Source of the DNA: Prochlorococcus sp. MIT 0604
GTDB lineage: Bacteria; Cyanobacteriota; Cyanobacteriia; PCC-6307; Cyanobiaceae
Reading direction: 5' to 3'
NCBI RefSeq assembly: GCF_000757845.1
Contig: NZ_CP007753.1
Span: 496,001-560,000 of the forward strand
DNA: 64,000 nt
Position numbers and translations under genes: made by a program. The notes beneath the pieces are model-generated. The model did not search any database. It saw only the letters and a list, made by a program, of their open reading frames with translations, and was not told the origin of the DNA. How positions within the stretch are numbered: the stretch's first letter is position 1; each line of letters starts with the position of its first letter. Of this stretch, positions 38,847 to 48,149 are shown piece after piece.

Positions 38847-40076
38847 TTAACCAGAGGCAAAATTTCTAGGATCTTGATCATATCTATGCCTAAAAGGTAT
38901 CTTATCTATCTCATTGACATCACTAAGCGATTCAATTTTGTTTAATGATTGTCTTAATAACCTAGCTGAAATAAGTGGCATATCTCTTGGAACTGAGATC
39001 CTATTTTTTAAGTATCTTAATGAGATTCCCGAAAATTTTTCAGGGATTATTACTTCACTTGTGATCATATGGGTTAAAGCTGATCTCAACGATTCCTCAA
39101 AACATTCTTTATTGTACGGGTTTACTTTTAGTAAATTATCTTTATGCTTTATTACTCTTTTAAGAGCAATTATTGCATAATATTTTGAGTCATAATTTTG
39201 GTTTAATTCATAATTACCTAAACCCTCCCCAGTATCTATTAACTTTGAGAAAGTAATCTGTTGTTCATTGTTTTCTTTATAGCATCCTCCCATTTGTGGG
39301 GGTAAATCATGAGAATGAGTATGAAAATCTCCTTGAGTGCCTCTATAAGCACTTTTCCCCTCAAAAAGGGTAAGCCAGTTATCTACATTACGATAACTAG
39401 ACCTTAAATTAAACCCTTTATAGTAGATCAATGATGCATTCATTCTCTCCATATAGGGAATAAAAATTAAATCTCCCACACCAGGCTCTATATCACCCGT
39501 GTTAGAAACTGAGGGATCAACAAACCCTGATTCTGAGCTACTTAAGATTTCATCGAGTTTAGAAATGGATTCTTTAAATCTTTTTTTTCTAAAAGAGTTA
39601 TCTATAAAATTAAAGCTTTCTCGGCAGAGCCAATTACACCAGGATCTGAAAATTTCTCTTTCTAACTTTCGAATTTTGATAAGGTGACTAGATCTAATAA
39701 AAGATCCAAGTGCTCCAAATTCATTTTCTAAAAAAGCTATGATATCGTCGCTTTCTGTTATAACTTGCCCTTTAAATTCAATTGCAGGTAATTTCCCCGA
39801 TCTGACTTTTTCAAGGAACCAACTTTCTTTTTGGCCGTAGCAAAACATATTTATTTTCTCGACTCTGTATGGAATTTTCTTAAATTCAAGCCATAACCAT
39901 ATCTTCTGACAGTAAGGACACCAAGAATGCCTATCCCTATAGAGGGTAACTAATAAATCATTTTCACTATGTCCAAATAATCTTAAGTTTGCGTAGGAAT
40001 TATTTATACCATGGACTCTATCAAGATCTTCAACTTCAAATTTATTTAAATCATCCCAAGTCAAAATCCCATTCAT
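38847..40076 (-). CDS. large glutathione S-transferase family protein
   Basis: An N-terminal thioredoxin-fold domain bears WCPYCQKIWLWLEFKKIPYRVEKI (CPYC motif near residues 53-57), followed by the GST helical domain with the ITESDDIIAFLE motif. The total length, 409 aa, is nearly twice a typical GST, with an extra C-terminal region of about 180 residues of unknown function. Family members with such tails occur in cyanobacteria and plastids. It converges with dnaA (8 bp) and is divergent from glutathione reductase (52 bp). Confidence 0.85.
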   Translation of the reverse strand: MNGILTWDDLNKFEVEDLDRVHGINNSYANLRLFGHSENDLLVTLYRDRHSWCPYCQKIWLWLEFKKIPYRVEKINMFCYGQKESWFLEKVRSGKLPAIEFKGQVITESDDIIAFLENEFGALGSFIRSSHLIKIRKLEREIFRSWCNWLCRESFNFIDNSFRKKRFKESISKLDEILSSSESGFVDPSVSNTGDIEPGVGDLIFIPYMERMNASLIYYKGFNLRSSYRNVDNWLTLFEGKSAYRGTQGDFHTHSHDLPPQMGGCYKENNEQQITFSKLIDTGEGLGNYELNQNYDSKYYAIIALKRVIKHKDNLLKVNPYNKECFEESLRSALTHMITSEVIIPEKFSGISLRYLKNRISVPRDMPLISARLLRQSLNKIESLSDVNEIDKIPFRHRYDQDPRNFASG

Positions 40077-40128
40077 TATTTAAATTAAAGCTATAAACTA
40101 ACGTTATAATAATTGATTAAAAAAAGTC

Positions 40129-41493
40129 TTGGAATTTGAATTTGATTTAATTGTTGTTGGCGCTGGATCTGGAGGACTCGCGGCGGCTAAACGTGCGGCT
40201 AGTTATGGAGCAAAAGTCGCAATCATAGAAGCAAATCAAATAGGAGGAACTTGTGTGATAAGGGGATGCGTGCCTAAGAAATTAATGGTTTATGCAGCTA
40301 AAAGTAAAAAAAATATGGATTCTTCTGAAGGATATGGATTAAAAAATGAAGGTATTAATTTTGAATCAAATATTTTGTTGAAGAATGTTAGAGAGGAGGT
40401 TTCTAGATTGAGTAATTTACATAGAAATTCTTTAAAAAAGTCGAATATAACTATTTTTGAAGGCTTAGGAAGATTTATTACTCAAAATGAATTAGAAATT
40501 ATTTGTTCAAATACAAAAAAAATTAAAAACAAAATAAGTTCAAAAAAAATTCTTATTTCAGTTGGAGGTAAACCAAAGAAATTAAATATTCCCGGGGTAG
40601 ATTTGGCATGGACTAGTGATGATATTTTTGAATTAGAAAAGTTTCCTAAATCAATATTAATAGTAGGAGGTGGATATATTGCTTGTGAATTTGCTTCTAT
40701 TTTCAGAAATTTAGGTACTGAAGTAACTCAATTAATTAGAGGTCAACATTTACTTAATGGTTTTGATGAGGATCTTTCTTCATGCTTAGAGGAATCTCCT
40801 ACTTTTAATGAAATAAATATAATCCCGAATACTCAGTTAAAGTCTATCAAGAGAGTAAATGGGAATCTCGAATCTACCCTAGACTCGGGAGAAAAACGCC
40901 TAACTAATAATATCCTTATTGCTACAGGAAGAGAACCAAATCTTTTGCCTTTAAATTTAGATTTTTTAAATTTAAAGATGGATGGCCAATATTTAGATGT
41001 CGATGAACTTAATCAAACAAGCAACGCAAATATTTTTGCAGTTGGCGATATCATAAATAAGCCAAACTTAACTCCAGTAGCAATAGAACAAGGGAGAGTT
41101 TTTTCGGATAATTTTTTTAATGATCAAAAAAGAAAAGTAAATTATGAATATATCCCTAAGGCCGTTTTTACTATTCCAGAAATTTCAACAGTTGGCTTAA
41201 GTGAGAAAAGAGCTAAAGAGATTTACTCTGAAAAAAATATAAAAATCTTCAAATGTAAATTTACCCCTATGTCTAATACCTTTAAAAAGAATAAATCAAA
41301 ATGTATGTTGAAGATTGTAGTTCATAAGCTAACTGACAAAGTTCTAGGATGTCATATGTTTGGAGAAACATCGTCTGAGATTATTCAAATGGTATCAATT
41401 TCATTAAATGCAGGGATAACAAAAAAAGACTTTGATATTACTATGGCTTTGCATCCAACTATCTCAGAAGAATTTGTGACTATGTATGGATAA
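40129..41493 (+). CDS. gor: glutathione reductase (NADPH)
   Basis: The flavoprotein reduces oxidised glutathione. The FAD motif GAGSGGLAAAKRA, the redox-active CVIRGC (in GGTCVIRGCVPKKLMVYA), the NADPH loop GGGYIACEFA and the C-terminal HPTISEEF with the catalytic His are present. The start is TTG 40129. The GST-family gene is divergently placed 52 bp away, and gloB lies nearby, so glutathione-linked functions cluster in the window. A TATAAT hexamer at 40105-40110 may be the -10 element. Confidence 0.95.
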   Translation: MEFEFDLIVVGAGSGGLAAAKRAASYGAKVAIIEANQIGGTCVIRGCVPKKLMVYAAKSKKNMDSSEGYGLKNEGINFESNILLKNVREEVSRLSNLHRNSLKKSNITIFEGLGRFITQNELEIICSNTKKIKNKISSKKILISVGGKPKKLNIPGVDLAWTSDDIFELEKFPKSILIVGGGYIACEFASIFRNLGTEVTQLIRGQHLLNGFDEDLSSCLEESPTFNEINIIPNTQLKSIKRVNGNLESTLDSGEKRLTNNILIATGREPNLLPLNLDFLNLKMDGQYLDVDELNQTSNANIFAVGDIINKPNLTPVAIEQGRVFSDNFFNDQKRKVNYEYIPKAVFTIPEISTVGLSEKRAKEIYSEKNIKIFKCKFTPMSNTFKKNKSKCMLKIVVHKLTDKVLGCHMFGETSSEIIQMVSISLNAGITKKDFDITMALHPTISEEFVTMYG

Positions 41494-41495
41494 AA

Positions 41496-42575
41496 TTATG
41501 AATTAGAAAATTTTAATTTTTCTTGAAAAATCAGAAATACTATAAGTAATGCAAAATAAATAAATAAACCTATTCTTAATTCAGAAAGGAAGTTAAATTC
41601 ATTTAGGAAAAGTATCTTATCGAGAATGTAGAAAATATAAAGATTAAGCAAAATAAATCCCTCAATTCTTGTGATTTTCCCTTTACTCCAGAAAATTGGT
41701 AAACACGCAAAGGTAGTTAAAACCATAAAAGGCAAGTCAACTTTTATAAGACTCTGTTCAATTACTAAACCTTTAAATCCTGAAAAAATACTGCAACTTC
41801 CAAGGATTAAAAGTTGATTAAGTAAATTACTTCCTATTACATTCCCAATCGCAAGATCTGTTTTGCCTTTAAATGCAGCAATTATTGAAGTGACTAATTC
41901 TGGTAAAGATGTCCCAGTTGCGACGATAGTTAAACCAATAACAATTTCATTTACACCCAAAAGAGTAGCGAGCGTTTGAGAACCATTTACTAAAATATTT
42001 GAACCAAAGCTTAAAAGAAATATTCCCAATATTAACTTTAGTAAAATATTTATTTTCCCTTTATAGTTATCTTTTAATTCTTCTATCTCTGGTTCAGCAT
42101 CTTTTGTCTCCTCTCCTTTTTCATTGATCGTATTGATTTCCCATATTGTATTTAAGATTAAACAAAATATTAGAAATACCCCTGCTTGCAATGTTAATAA
42201 GCCTGTTGATGACATAGCCCAAACTGCACAAGAAATTGCCATTAAAAGGGGCACATCTCTTCTGACTATTCTGCTTTTTACTTTAAGAGGTGTTATCAAT
42301 GAGCTTATGCCCAAAACAACGAGAACATTAAAAATATTGCTTCCAATTACATTGCTTGCCGCAAGCGAATCACTGCCTTTTAAAATTGAACTCAAACTTA
42401 CCAACAACTCAGGAGAGCTTGTTCCAAGAGAAACAACTGTCAAACCAATTACTATTTGAGGTATTCCTAAAATTAAAGATAAAAATATGGCTCCTTGAAT
42501 AAAGAACTCTCCTCCAGCAAAAAGTAGAACTATGCCTAAAAATATTTCTATTATTGGAAATAAAAAATCACTCAT
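41496..42575 (-). CDS. Ca2+/Na+ (K+) : cation antiporter of the CaCA superfamily
   Basis: The protein has about ten hydrophobic helices with two inverted repeats, each carrying the ion-binding motif (SLGTSSPELLVS near residue 48 and ATGTSLPELVTS near 219). It belongs to the YrbG/CaCA group, exchanging Ca2+ for H+ or Na+ across the plasma membrane. The acidic loop around residues 160-172 is cytoplasmic. It converges with gor by two bases. Confidence 0.92.
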   Translation of the reverse strand: MSDFLFPIIEIFLGIVLLFAGGEFFIQGAIFLSLILGIPQIVIGLTVVSLGTSSPELLVSLSSILKGSDSLAASNVIGSNIFNVLVVLGISSLITPLKVKSRIVRRDVPLLMAISCAVWAMSSTGLLTLQAGVFLIFCLILNTIWEINTINEKGEETKDAEPEIEELKDNYKGKINILLKLILGIFLLSFGSNILVNGSQTLATLLGVNEIVIGLTIVATGTSLPELVTSIIAAFKGKTDLAIGNVIGSNLLNQLLILGSCSIFSGFKGLVIEQSLIKVDLPFMVLTTFACLPIFWSKGKITRIEGFILLNLYIFYILDKILFLNEFNFLSELRIGLFIYFALLIVFLIFQEKLKFSNS

Positions 42576-42693
42576 ATTTAGGATTTACTTTAAATAATAA
42601 AAATTTTCATAATTGGTTAATAACTATCCTCGAATATCTATAATTTATTGTCAATTTTAATTTGCTGTTAAAATTGATTAAATAGAAAAAATT

Positions 42694-43743
42694 TTGAAGA
42701 CTTTAAACATAATAAAACCTGATGATTGGCATTTACATTTAAGAGAAGGTCTTGTATTAAAAAATATCATTCATTTTACTTCTGAATATTTTGGAAGAGC
42801 CATCGTTATGCCAAATACTAAAAGTCCCATAACATCAATCAATAGCGCTATTTCTTATAGGAAATCTATTGTTGAAGCGCTACCAGAAAGTTCTAAGTTT
42901 GAACCATTAATGACAATTTATCTTACAGATGACACTGATAAAGGGGAACTAATTAATGGTTTTAAAAATAATGTATTTTTTGCAGCAAAATTATATCCTG
43001 CCAATGCCACAACAAATTCCAGTCATGGAGTTAGGAAAATAGAAAATCTATATAAGATCTTTGAATTAATGCAAGATTCTGGAATGCCTCTTTTAATTCA
43101 TGGAGAAGTGACTGATTCTGAAGTAGATGTATTCGATAGAGAAGAAGTTTTCATAGATAAAGAACTTTCTCAAATAACCAAAAGATTTCCAAAATTAAAA
43201 ATCGTTCTAGAACATATAACCACCTCTTATGCAGTGGATTTTGTGCAAGAAAATAATATTGGGGCTACTATTACTCCGCATCATTTGCATATAAATAGAA
43301 ATGCAATGTTTTTTGGAGGCTTAAATAGTGATTTCTACTGCTTACCAGTTGCTAAGAGGGAAAATAATAGACTCGCTTTAAGGAGAGCGGCAACAAGTGG
43401 GGAAAAATGTTTTTTCTTGGGGACTGACTCTGCTCCACACCTTAGGAAGTGGAAGGCTTTTTGTGGATGTGCAGGCATTTTTAATTCGCCAGTAGCAATA
43501 GAAAGCTACTTAACAGTTTTCGAAGAGGAGGATGCTCTAGATAATTTTGAAAAGTTTGCAAGTTTGAATGGTCCTAATTTTTATAATGTCCCACCAAATA
43601 AAGAAAAATTAAAATTAGTTTCTAGACCTAACAAAATTAAAGAATATATTGATGTCGTTGAAGAAAAAAATATTGTCGGACAAATAAAACCATTTCATGC
43701 AGGTGAAACTTTACAATGGCAAGTAGAAGGAATAGTAAATTAA
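42694..43743 (+). CDS. pyrC: dihydroorotase, class II
   Basis: PyrC cyclises carbamoyl aspartate in pyrimidine synthesis. The metal-binding DDWHLHLREG at residues 8-17, GEVTD, the HHLHINR and FFLGTDSAPH segments are diagnostic. The length (349 aa) is standard for class II enzymes. The start is TTG. It stands alone, followed by tRNA-Leu 99 bp later. Confidence 0.97.
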   Translation: MKTLNIIKPDDWHLHLREGLVLKNIIHFTSEYFGRAIVMPNTKSPITSINSAISYRKSIVEALPESSKFEPLMTIYLTDDTDKGELINGFKNNVFFAAKLYPANATTNSSHGVRKIENLYKIFELMQDSGMPLLIHGEVTDSEVDVFDREEVFIDKELSQITKRFPKLKIVLEHITTSYAVDFVQENNIGATITPHHLHINRNAMFFGGLNSDFYCLPVAKRENNRLALRRAATSGEKCFFLGTDSAPHLRKWKAFCGCAGIFNSPVAIESYLTVFEEEDALDNFEKFASLNGPNFYNVPPNKEKLKLVSRPNKIKEYIDVVEEKNIVGQIKPFHAGETLQWQVEGIVN

Positions 43744-43842
43744 AAAATTAGATTTAATCTGACAATTAAAAGTGTAAATATTCCAATTTTTCTTGGTTAA
43801 ATGGGTTACTTTCAGCTACGATTAGAAAGCGCAAATTCCTTT

Positions 43843-43928
43843 GGGAGTGTGGCGGAATTGGTAGACGCGCCGGACTTAAAATCCGTCGAGCGATTTAGCT
43901 CGTGGGGGTTCAAGTCCCCCCACTCCCA
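43843..43928 (+). tRNA. tRNA-Leu (anticodon UAA)
   Basis: The 86-nt sequence folds as a class II tRNA: acceptor GGGAGTG/CACTCCC, D arm with GGTAGA, an anticodon loop CTTAAAA giving UAA, an eleven-base extra arm (CGAGCGATTTAGCTCG region) and T arm GGGGGTTCAAGTCCCCC. The discriminator is A and CCA is not encoded. The bottom of the anticodon stem has one C-U mismatch. No group I intron interrupts the anticodon loop, unlike many other cyanobacteria. Confidence 0.98.
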
Positions 43929-44002
43929 TTATTTGTTTATTTTTAGTTCTGACGATAACTTCCAATAGTTGTTATGTTTTAACTAAGCAATCATAAATTA
44001 AA

Positions 44003-44236
44003 ATGGAAAGTTTTTTCAATAATTCATTCGCTACTTTAATTGCTTATATCGGAATAATTTCTACCTATTTATTGGTTATCCCATTGTTACTATTTTACTG
44101 GATGAATAATAGATGGAATATTATGGGCAAATTTGAAAGATTAGGAATTTATGGCCTTGTATTTCTTTTCTTTCCAGGTTTAATTTTATTTTCTCCATTT
44201 TTAAATCTCAGACTAAAAGGAAGTGGTAAAGGGTAA
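44003..44236 (+). CDS. ndhL: NAD(P)H-quinone oxidoreductase subunit L (NDH-1L)
   Basis: NdhL is a small membrane subunit of the cyanobacterial NDH-1 complex in thylakoids. The 77-residue protein has two hydrophobic segments ([23 protein letters not shown] and [15 protein letters not shown]) and the [19 protein letters not shown] loop that is diagnostic. It is followed five bases later by the DUF3007 gene and then trpA, a gene order conserved in cyanobacteria. Confidence 0.93.
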   Translation: MESFFNNSFATLIAYIGIISTYLLVIPLLLFYWMNNRWNIMGKFERLGIYGLVFLFFPGLILFSPFLNLRLKGSGKG

Positions 44237-44240
44237 ATAA

Positions 44241-44561
44241 TTGACTAAAGGTAAAGTTATACAAATAGGTTTATTTATTTCATTAATAGGATTAATTAGT
44301 TATAAATTTGCACCACAAATTGGGATCGACAATTTTACGGCCACTACTCTTTCGAGTTGTATCTTGATTTTGATTGTTATTACTTGGGTAACATCTTATG
44401 TTTATAGAGTTGTAAATGGAAAAATGACTTTTATGGAACAAAGGAAGCGTTATAGAAAAGATTATGAAAAAGTTGTTAGTGATAAACTAGAAACCAAATT
44501 CAACTCATTGTCAAAGGAAGAACAGCAAAAACTAATGGAAGATTTAGAGGAAAATCTATAA
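44241..44561 (+). CDS. DUF3007 family membrane protein
   Basis: The 106-residue protein has two transmembrane helices (about residues 5-25 and 35-55) and a charged tail (YRVVNGKMTFMEQRKRYRKDYEK). The family is almost confined to cyanobacteria and lies downstream of ndhL, so a role with NDH-1 is possible but unproven. The start is TTG. Confidence 0.88.
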   Translation: MTKGKVIQIGLFISLIGLISYKFAPQIGIDNFTATTLSSCILILIVITWVTSYVYRVVNGKMTFMEQRKRYRKDYEKVVSDKLETKFNSLSKEEQQKLMEDLEENL

Positions 44562-44589
44562 ATTTTTCATAGAAAAATATCTAAAAATC

Positions 44590-45429
44590 ATGAAAGAATA
44601 CAAAATGCAAATTACACAAAATGACTCTTTATCTAAGGTAGATGAGACGTTTTGTGAGTTAAAAAAAAATAAAAAATTAGCTTTGATGCCTTTTATAATG
44701 GCTGGGGATCCCAATATTGAAATAACGTCTGAGATCTTATTAAAGTTACAAGAAAATGGAGCTGACCTTATTGAATTAGGGGTCCCTTACAGTGACCCAC
44801 TTGCAGACGGACCTGTTATTCAAGTGGCGGCCTCTCGCGCCTTAAAGTCAGGTACTAATTTAAGAAAAGTAATTAACCTTTTAGAGTCTTTAAAAGGTAA
44901 AATAAATATCCCCATCATCCTTTTTTCTTACTTAAATCCATTACTGAGTTTTGGCTTTGAAAAGTTTTGTGAGATGGCATTTAATGCTGGCGTTTCTGGA
45001 CTAATAGTTCCTGATCTCCCTTTAGAGGAAGCTTATAAATTTTCTAAAATAGTAAGTAATCATTCTATGGACTTGATTTTATTGGTGGCCCCAACTACTC
45101 CTTTTGAAAGAATGAAGCAAATATCCAATCATACCAAAGGCTTTACTTATTTAGTAAGTGTGACAGGTGTCACTGGTGAGAGAAACAAAATGGAAAGTAG
45201 AGTTGAAAATCTTATAGCTAAATTAAAAGAAGTAAATACTAATCCAATTGCGGTTGGTTTTGGAATATCCACCCCTGAACATGTTAGTAGGGTACGTGAG
45301 TGGGGAGCAGATGGAGTAATTATTGGTAGTGCATTTGTAAAACGAATTTCTAGTTCAAGTGAAAAAGATGTAGTTGATCATGTTGGCGAATTTTGTAAAG
45401 ATATGCGTTTAGCAGCTGATAAAAAATAA
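44590..45429 (+). CDS. trpA: tryptophan synthase alpha subunit
   Basis: TrpA cleaves indole-3-glycerol phosphate and passes indole to TrpB. LMPFIMAGDP, the catalytic Glu in DLIELGVPYSDPLADGPVIQ, GLIVPDLPLEEA and the phosphate loops VGFGIST and GADGVIIGSAFV are all present. The length is 279 aa; ATG 44605 is an alternative start. It is part of the ndhL-DUF3007-trpA run. Confidence 0.97.
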   Translation: MKEYKMQITQNDSLSKVDETFCELKKNKKLALMPFIMAGDPNIEITSEILLKLQENGADLIELGVPYSDPLADGPVIQVAASRALKSGTNLRKVINLLESLKGKINIPIILFSYLNPLLSFGFEKFCEMAFNAGVSGLIVPDLPLEEAYKFSKIVSNHSMDLILLVAPTTPFERMKQISNHTKGFTYLVSVTGVTGERNKMESRVENLIAKLKEVNTNPIAVGFGISTPEHVSRVREWGADGVIIGSAFVKRISSSSEKDVVDHVGEFCKDMRLAADKK

Positions 45430-45508
45430 ATACAAAGAGAATATATTGATAAGAAGCTAAATAAGAATTTAAAAATTAAGTATAAAATTTATGTTTCTCT
45501 CTCTAAGA

Positions 45509-45859
45509 TTATTCTGTAGGTAATAATCTTATTTGTTTTTTCCCAAGCTTAATTTCAAATTCATCACCAGCTTTTAAATCTAAAAGTGCTGTATATGCTT
45601 TCCCAATCAATAGATTTCCATTCCCTTGAACTGTCGCAATATAGCTCAGTTTTCTTCCTCCTTTACCAATACCTGCAACTCCAGAGTCACCAAGATTAAC
45701 TCCTTTAGCCTCTAGAAGTGCTTCATAAAATGCTGTAAAATTTAGGCGTTCACCCCCATTTTTCTTGGTGGTAACATATCCACATGCTCGAACAAGCTCA
45801 GACTTACTTACATCACCAAGCTCTTTAACTTTTGAGAGAAGATCACTACCAGTGAGCAT
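45509..45859 (-). CDS. cyAbrB-type transcriptional regulator
   Basis: The 116-residue protein carries the cyanobacterial AbrB-like C-terminal DNA-binding domain (VQGNGNLLIGKAYTALLDLKAGDEFEIKLGKKQIRLLP) preceded by the N-terminal LTGSDLLSKVKELGDVSKSELVRACGYVT region. Such proteins bind DNA broadly and control carbon/nitrogen balance. Its upstream region faces the divergent YciI-like gene. Confidence 0.93.
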   Translation of the reverse strand: MLTGSDLLSKVKELGDVSKSELVRACGYVTTKKNGGERLNFTAFYEALLEAKGVNLGDSGVAGIGKGGRKLSYIATVQGNGNLLIGKAYTALLDLKAGDEFEIKLGKKQIRLLPTE

Positions 45860-45955
45860 AATTAATTAAAAGAAAGTCCATCTAATTAAGATAGCAATTT
45901 GTGTGTAATATATGCAATTATTTAGTATGTATTTATTCTATTATTTATCTTTAAA

Positions 45956-46225
45956 ATGGAAAAGTTTGTAGTTTTTGGAAAGTACTGTGAAGATGCAATC
46001 ATAAAAAGGGCGCCATTTCGCGAACAACATCTTAATAGACTTAAAAAATTAAAAGATCGCGATATTTTAGTTACTTTAGGACCCACAAAATGTACTAAAT
46101 ATTTGTTTGGAATCTTTCAGGCTGAAAATGAAAATCAATTAATAGATTTGATTGAGGAAGATATATATTGGAAAAAAGGTATATGGATTAATTATGATAT
46201 TTATCCCTGGGTTCAAGCTTTTTGA
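45956..46225 (+). CDS. YciI family protein
   Basis: This 89-residue protein has the ferredoxin-like fold pattern of the YciI family (FVVFGKYCEDAIIKRAPFREQHLNRLKKLKDRDILVTLGPT), with His in the REQHL position usually thought catalytic. The function is unknown. It is divergent from cyAbrB; the 214 bp after it is AT-rich with no gene or hairpin of note. Confidence 0.88.
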   Translation: MEKFVVFGKYCEDAIIKRAPFREQHLNRLKKLKDRDILVTLGPTKCTKYLFGIFQAENENQLIDLIEEDIYWKKGIWINYDIYPWVQAF

Positions 46226-46439
46226 ACATAATTCATTATATTTTTAGTGTTTTATATTATTTATAAAAGTAAATTTATTTAAAAAAAAACTTGTAAAAAT
46301 ATTTTTATTAATAATTTAATTTTTGATTATTTATATAAATTAAAGCGATATTTATTAAAAGCTTATTTTTTAAGAGTGATATATTTCTTTGAAATCTTTT
46401 TGTGAATTTAAAAGATTATTTCTTATTAAAATAGAATAA

Positions 46440-46760
46440 TTATTTACTAGCGTCTTGATTTATCTGATTTACTAAAGAGTCGATATCTAATTGATTATAT
46501 GGTGGTGTTTGTTTTGTCTCTGGATAATCATATTTGATATTGTTTAACCAATTTTTTTCAATCCTTATGAGATTCTTTGCAACGTTGAACATCCCGCCTT
46601 TTTTATGTAATTCTTTTATTTTGAGAATAATCTCAGAGGTTCTGCTAGATTTAATATTTAATTCATTTGCTAAATCTTTTTGGTTAAATCCATGAGATTT
46701 CAACCAATCCTTAATGAAGGAGATGAGTTCTTTTTCTTCCTGTTGAGATAATTTGCTCAT
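46440..46760 (-). CDS. small putative helix-turn-helix protein
   Basis: The 106-residue soluble protein shows a helix-turn-helix-like region (residues 13-48: IKDWLKSHGFNQKDLANELNIKSSRTSEIILKIKELHKKGG) similar to XRE-type domains, and a tail rich in polar residues. No partner or target is evident. It starts immediately after the YkvA-like gene's stop codon (TAAATG), so both are translated from one message, and shares a transcript with the sigma factor gene upstream. Confidence 0.8.
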   Translation of the reverse strand: MSKLSQQEEKELISFIKDWLKSHGFNQKDLANELNIKSSRTSEIILKIKELHKKGGMFNVAKNLIRIEKNWLNNIKYDYPETKQTPPYNQLDIDSLVNQINQDASK

Positions 46761-47132
46761 TTAATAAAAAGGGAATAACTTATTAAGCTTGTTCTCTGCT
46801 CTTGCTCTTATTGAAGGAGTCATATATTTGCTCCATATACTAAGTACTGCCGTGAGGGCGACAAAATCATCACTAAAACCAACTATTGGCATAAAGTCAG
46901 GGAAAAGGTCAAATGGCATAATTAAATAAGCTAGGGCAGCCATTAAGGAAACTCTTACTTGGGCTGGAGTAAAAGGATCTAAAGCCATCTCTAAAACTTC
47001 TAATGCAGGTTTAGCAATTGTTCTTCCTGCTCTAATAAGAATTTTGATGATGATATTCTCATCAAGTGTTGAACTTTCTAAAACTTCAGCATCATAAATT
47101 TTTTCTTTGTTTCTGTAATTCTCTTTCATCAC
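46761..47132 (-). CDS. YkvA/DUF1232 family membrane protein
   Basis: The 123-residue protein carries the YkvA motif in two hydrophobic stretches (AALAYLIMPFDLFPDFMPIVGFSDDFVALTAVL, residues 64-97). The family is widespread and of unknown function. It is 34 bp from the sigma factor's stop and abuts the HTH gene, suggesting a three-gene transcript. Confidence 0.9.
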   Translation of the reverse strand: MMKENYRNKEKIYDAEVLESSTLDENIIIKILIRAGRTIAKPALEVLEMALDPFTPAQVRVSLMAALAYLIMPFDLFPDFMPIVGFSDDFVALTAVLSIWSKYMTPSIRARAENKLNKLFPFY

Positions 47133-47166
47133 TTATTTATGAAATTTAGATTTTCTTTTGGAATTT

Positions 47167-48090
47167 TTAGCTAATACTATCAACTAGCCCGTTTTGTAAT
47201 CCTGCTTTTCTAAGTTTTCTTAAGGCTCGTTGAACAACTTGTCGGCAATATTCTCTACTACAACTCATATGTCTCGCAACTTCAGCTAAAGTTCTCCATT
47301 CATTAGAACCGTCTAGACCAAATCTTAGGCTTACTATTTTTCTTTCTTTTTCAGTTAAATTTGCTTTATCTAATAACTTCCAAGCTGAAGCTGTCCTTTC
47401 GGCTAATTCGGCTAATTCCATTGGTGGAGTTTGATCACTTGGAAGAATATCAACTAGCTCAGAGGGATCTGACTTTGATTTGACAGTACCTTGGAGACTA
47501 ACAGTAATGCTTCTCAATTCACATGAGAGGAGCTCATCAACTTCCTCCTTAGTTATTTTCATTTCTTCAGCTAGTTCATCAGTCGTGGGTGCTACTCCCT
47601 TGAGTTGCATAAGCTTTGATTTTGCTGATCTTAATTTTGTGAGTTTTTCATTAATGTTTACTGGTATCCTTATAGTTCTACTTTGAGTTGATAATGCTCT
47701 ATTTAATCCTTGTCTGATCCACCAATAAGCATAGGTGGAAAATCTGTGCCCCCTTGATGGATCGTATTTTTCTACAGCTCTTGTAAGGCCTAATGTCCCC
47801 TCCTGAATCAAGTCCAGCAATTCTAGCCCTTTGCCTTGATATCTCTTTGCAAGGTTGACAACTAGTCTTAAGTTGGCGGTTATCATTTCATTTTTGGCCT
47901 TTTCACCAATTTTGATCTTTTTCCTTTCGGCTTCGGAATATTCACACGCGGGTCCTTTACCACCTGCTTTTTGGCATCTATTAACAAGCACAACCATCTC
48001 TTGGACTTTTCTACCCATAGTGAGTTCTCTCTCTGGCGTCAAAAGTTGATGACGACCTATTTCACCAAGAAAATCGCTTAATGAACTCAC
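47167..48090 (-). CDS. RNA polymerase sigma factor, RpoD-like group 2
   Basis: The 307-residue sigma-70 has region 1.2 (SSLSDFLGEIGRHQLLTPERELTMG), 2.1-2.4 (ANLRLVVNLAKRYQGKGLELLDLIQEGTLGLTRAVEKYDPSRGHRFSTYAYWWIRQGLNRAL), region 3 and 4.2 (RHMSCSREYCRQVVQRALRKLRKAG). It lacks the long region 1.1 of the principal sigma. It contains a Cys insert (CQKAGGKGPACEYSEAER) near residues 38-57. The upstream spacer has an 11-bp tandem repeat. Confidence 0.94.
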   Translation of the reverse strand: MSSLSDFLGEIGRHQLLTPERELTMGRKVQEMVVLVNRCQKAGGKGPACEYSEAERKKIKIGEKAKNEMITANLRLVVNLAKRYQGKGLELLDLIQEGTLGLTRAVEKYDPSRGHRFSTYAYWWIRQGLNRALSTQSRTIRIPVNINEKLTKLRSAKSKLMQLKGVAPTTDELAEEMKITKEEVDELLSCELRSITVSLQGTVKSKSDPSELVDILPSDQTPPMELAELAERTASAWKLLDKANLTEKERKIVSLRFGLDGSNEWRTLAEVARHMSCSREYCRQVVQRALRKLRKAGLQNGLVDSIS

Positions 48091-48149
48091 GATTTACCTC
48101 TTTATTGATATATTCAACTTATAGTTAATTTAGTAATAAGCCATACATG

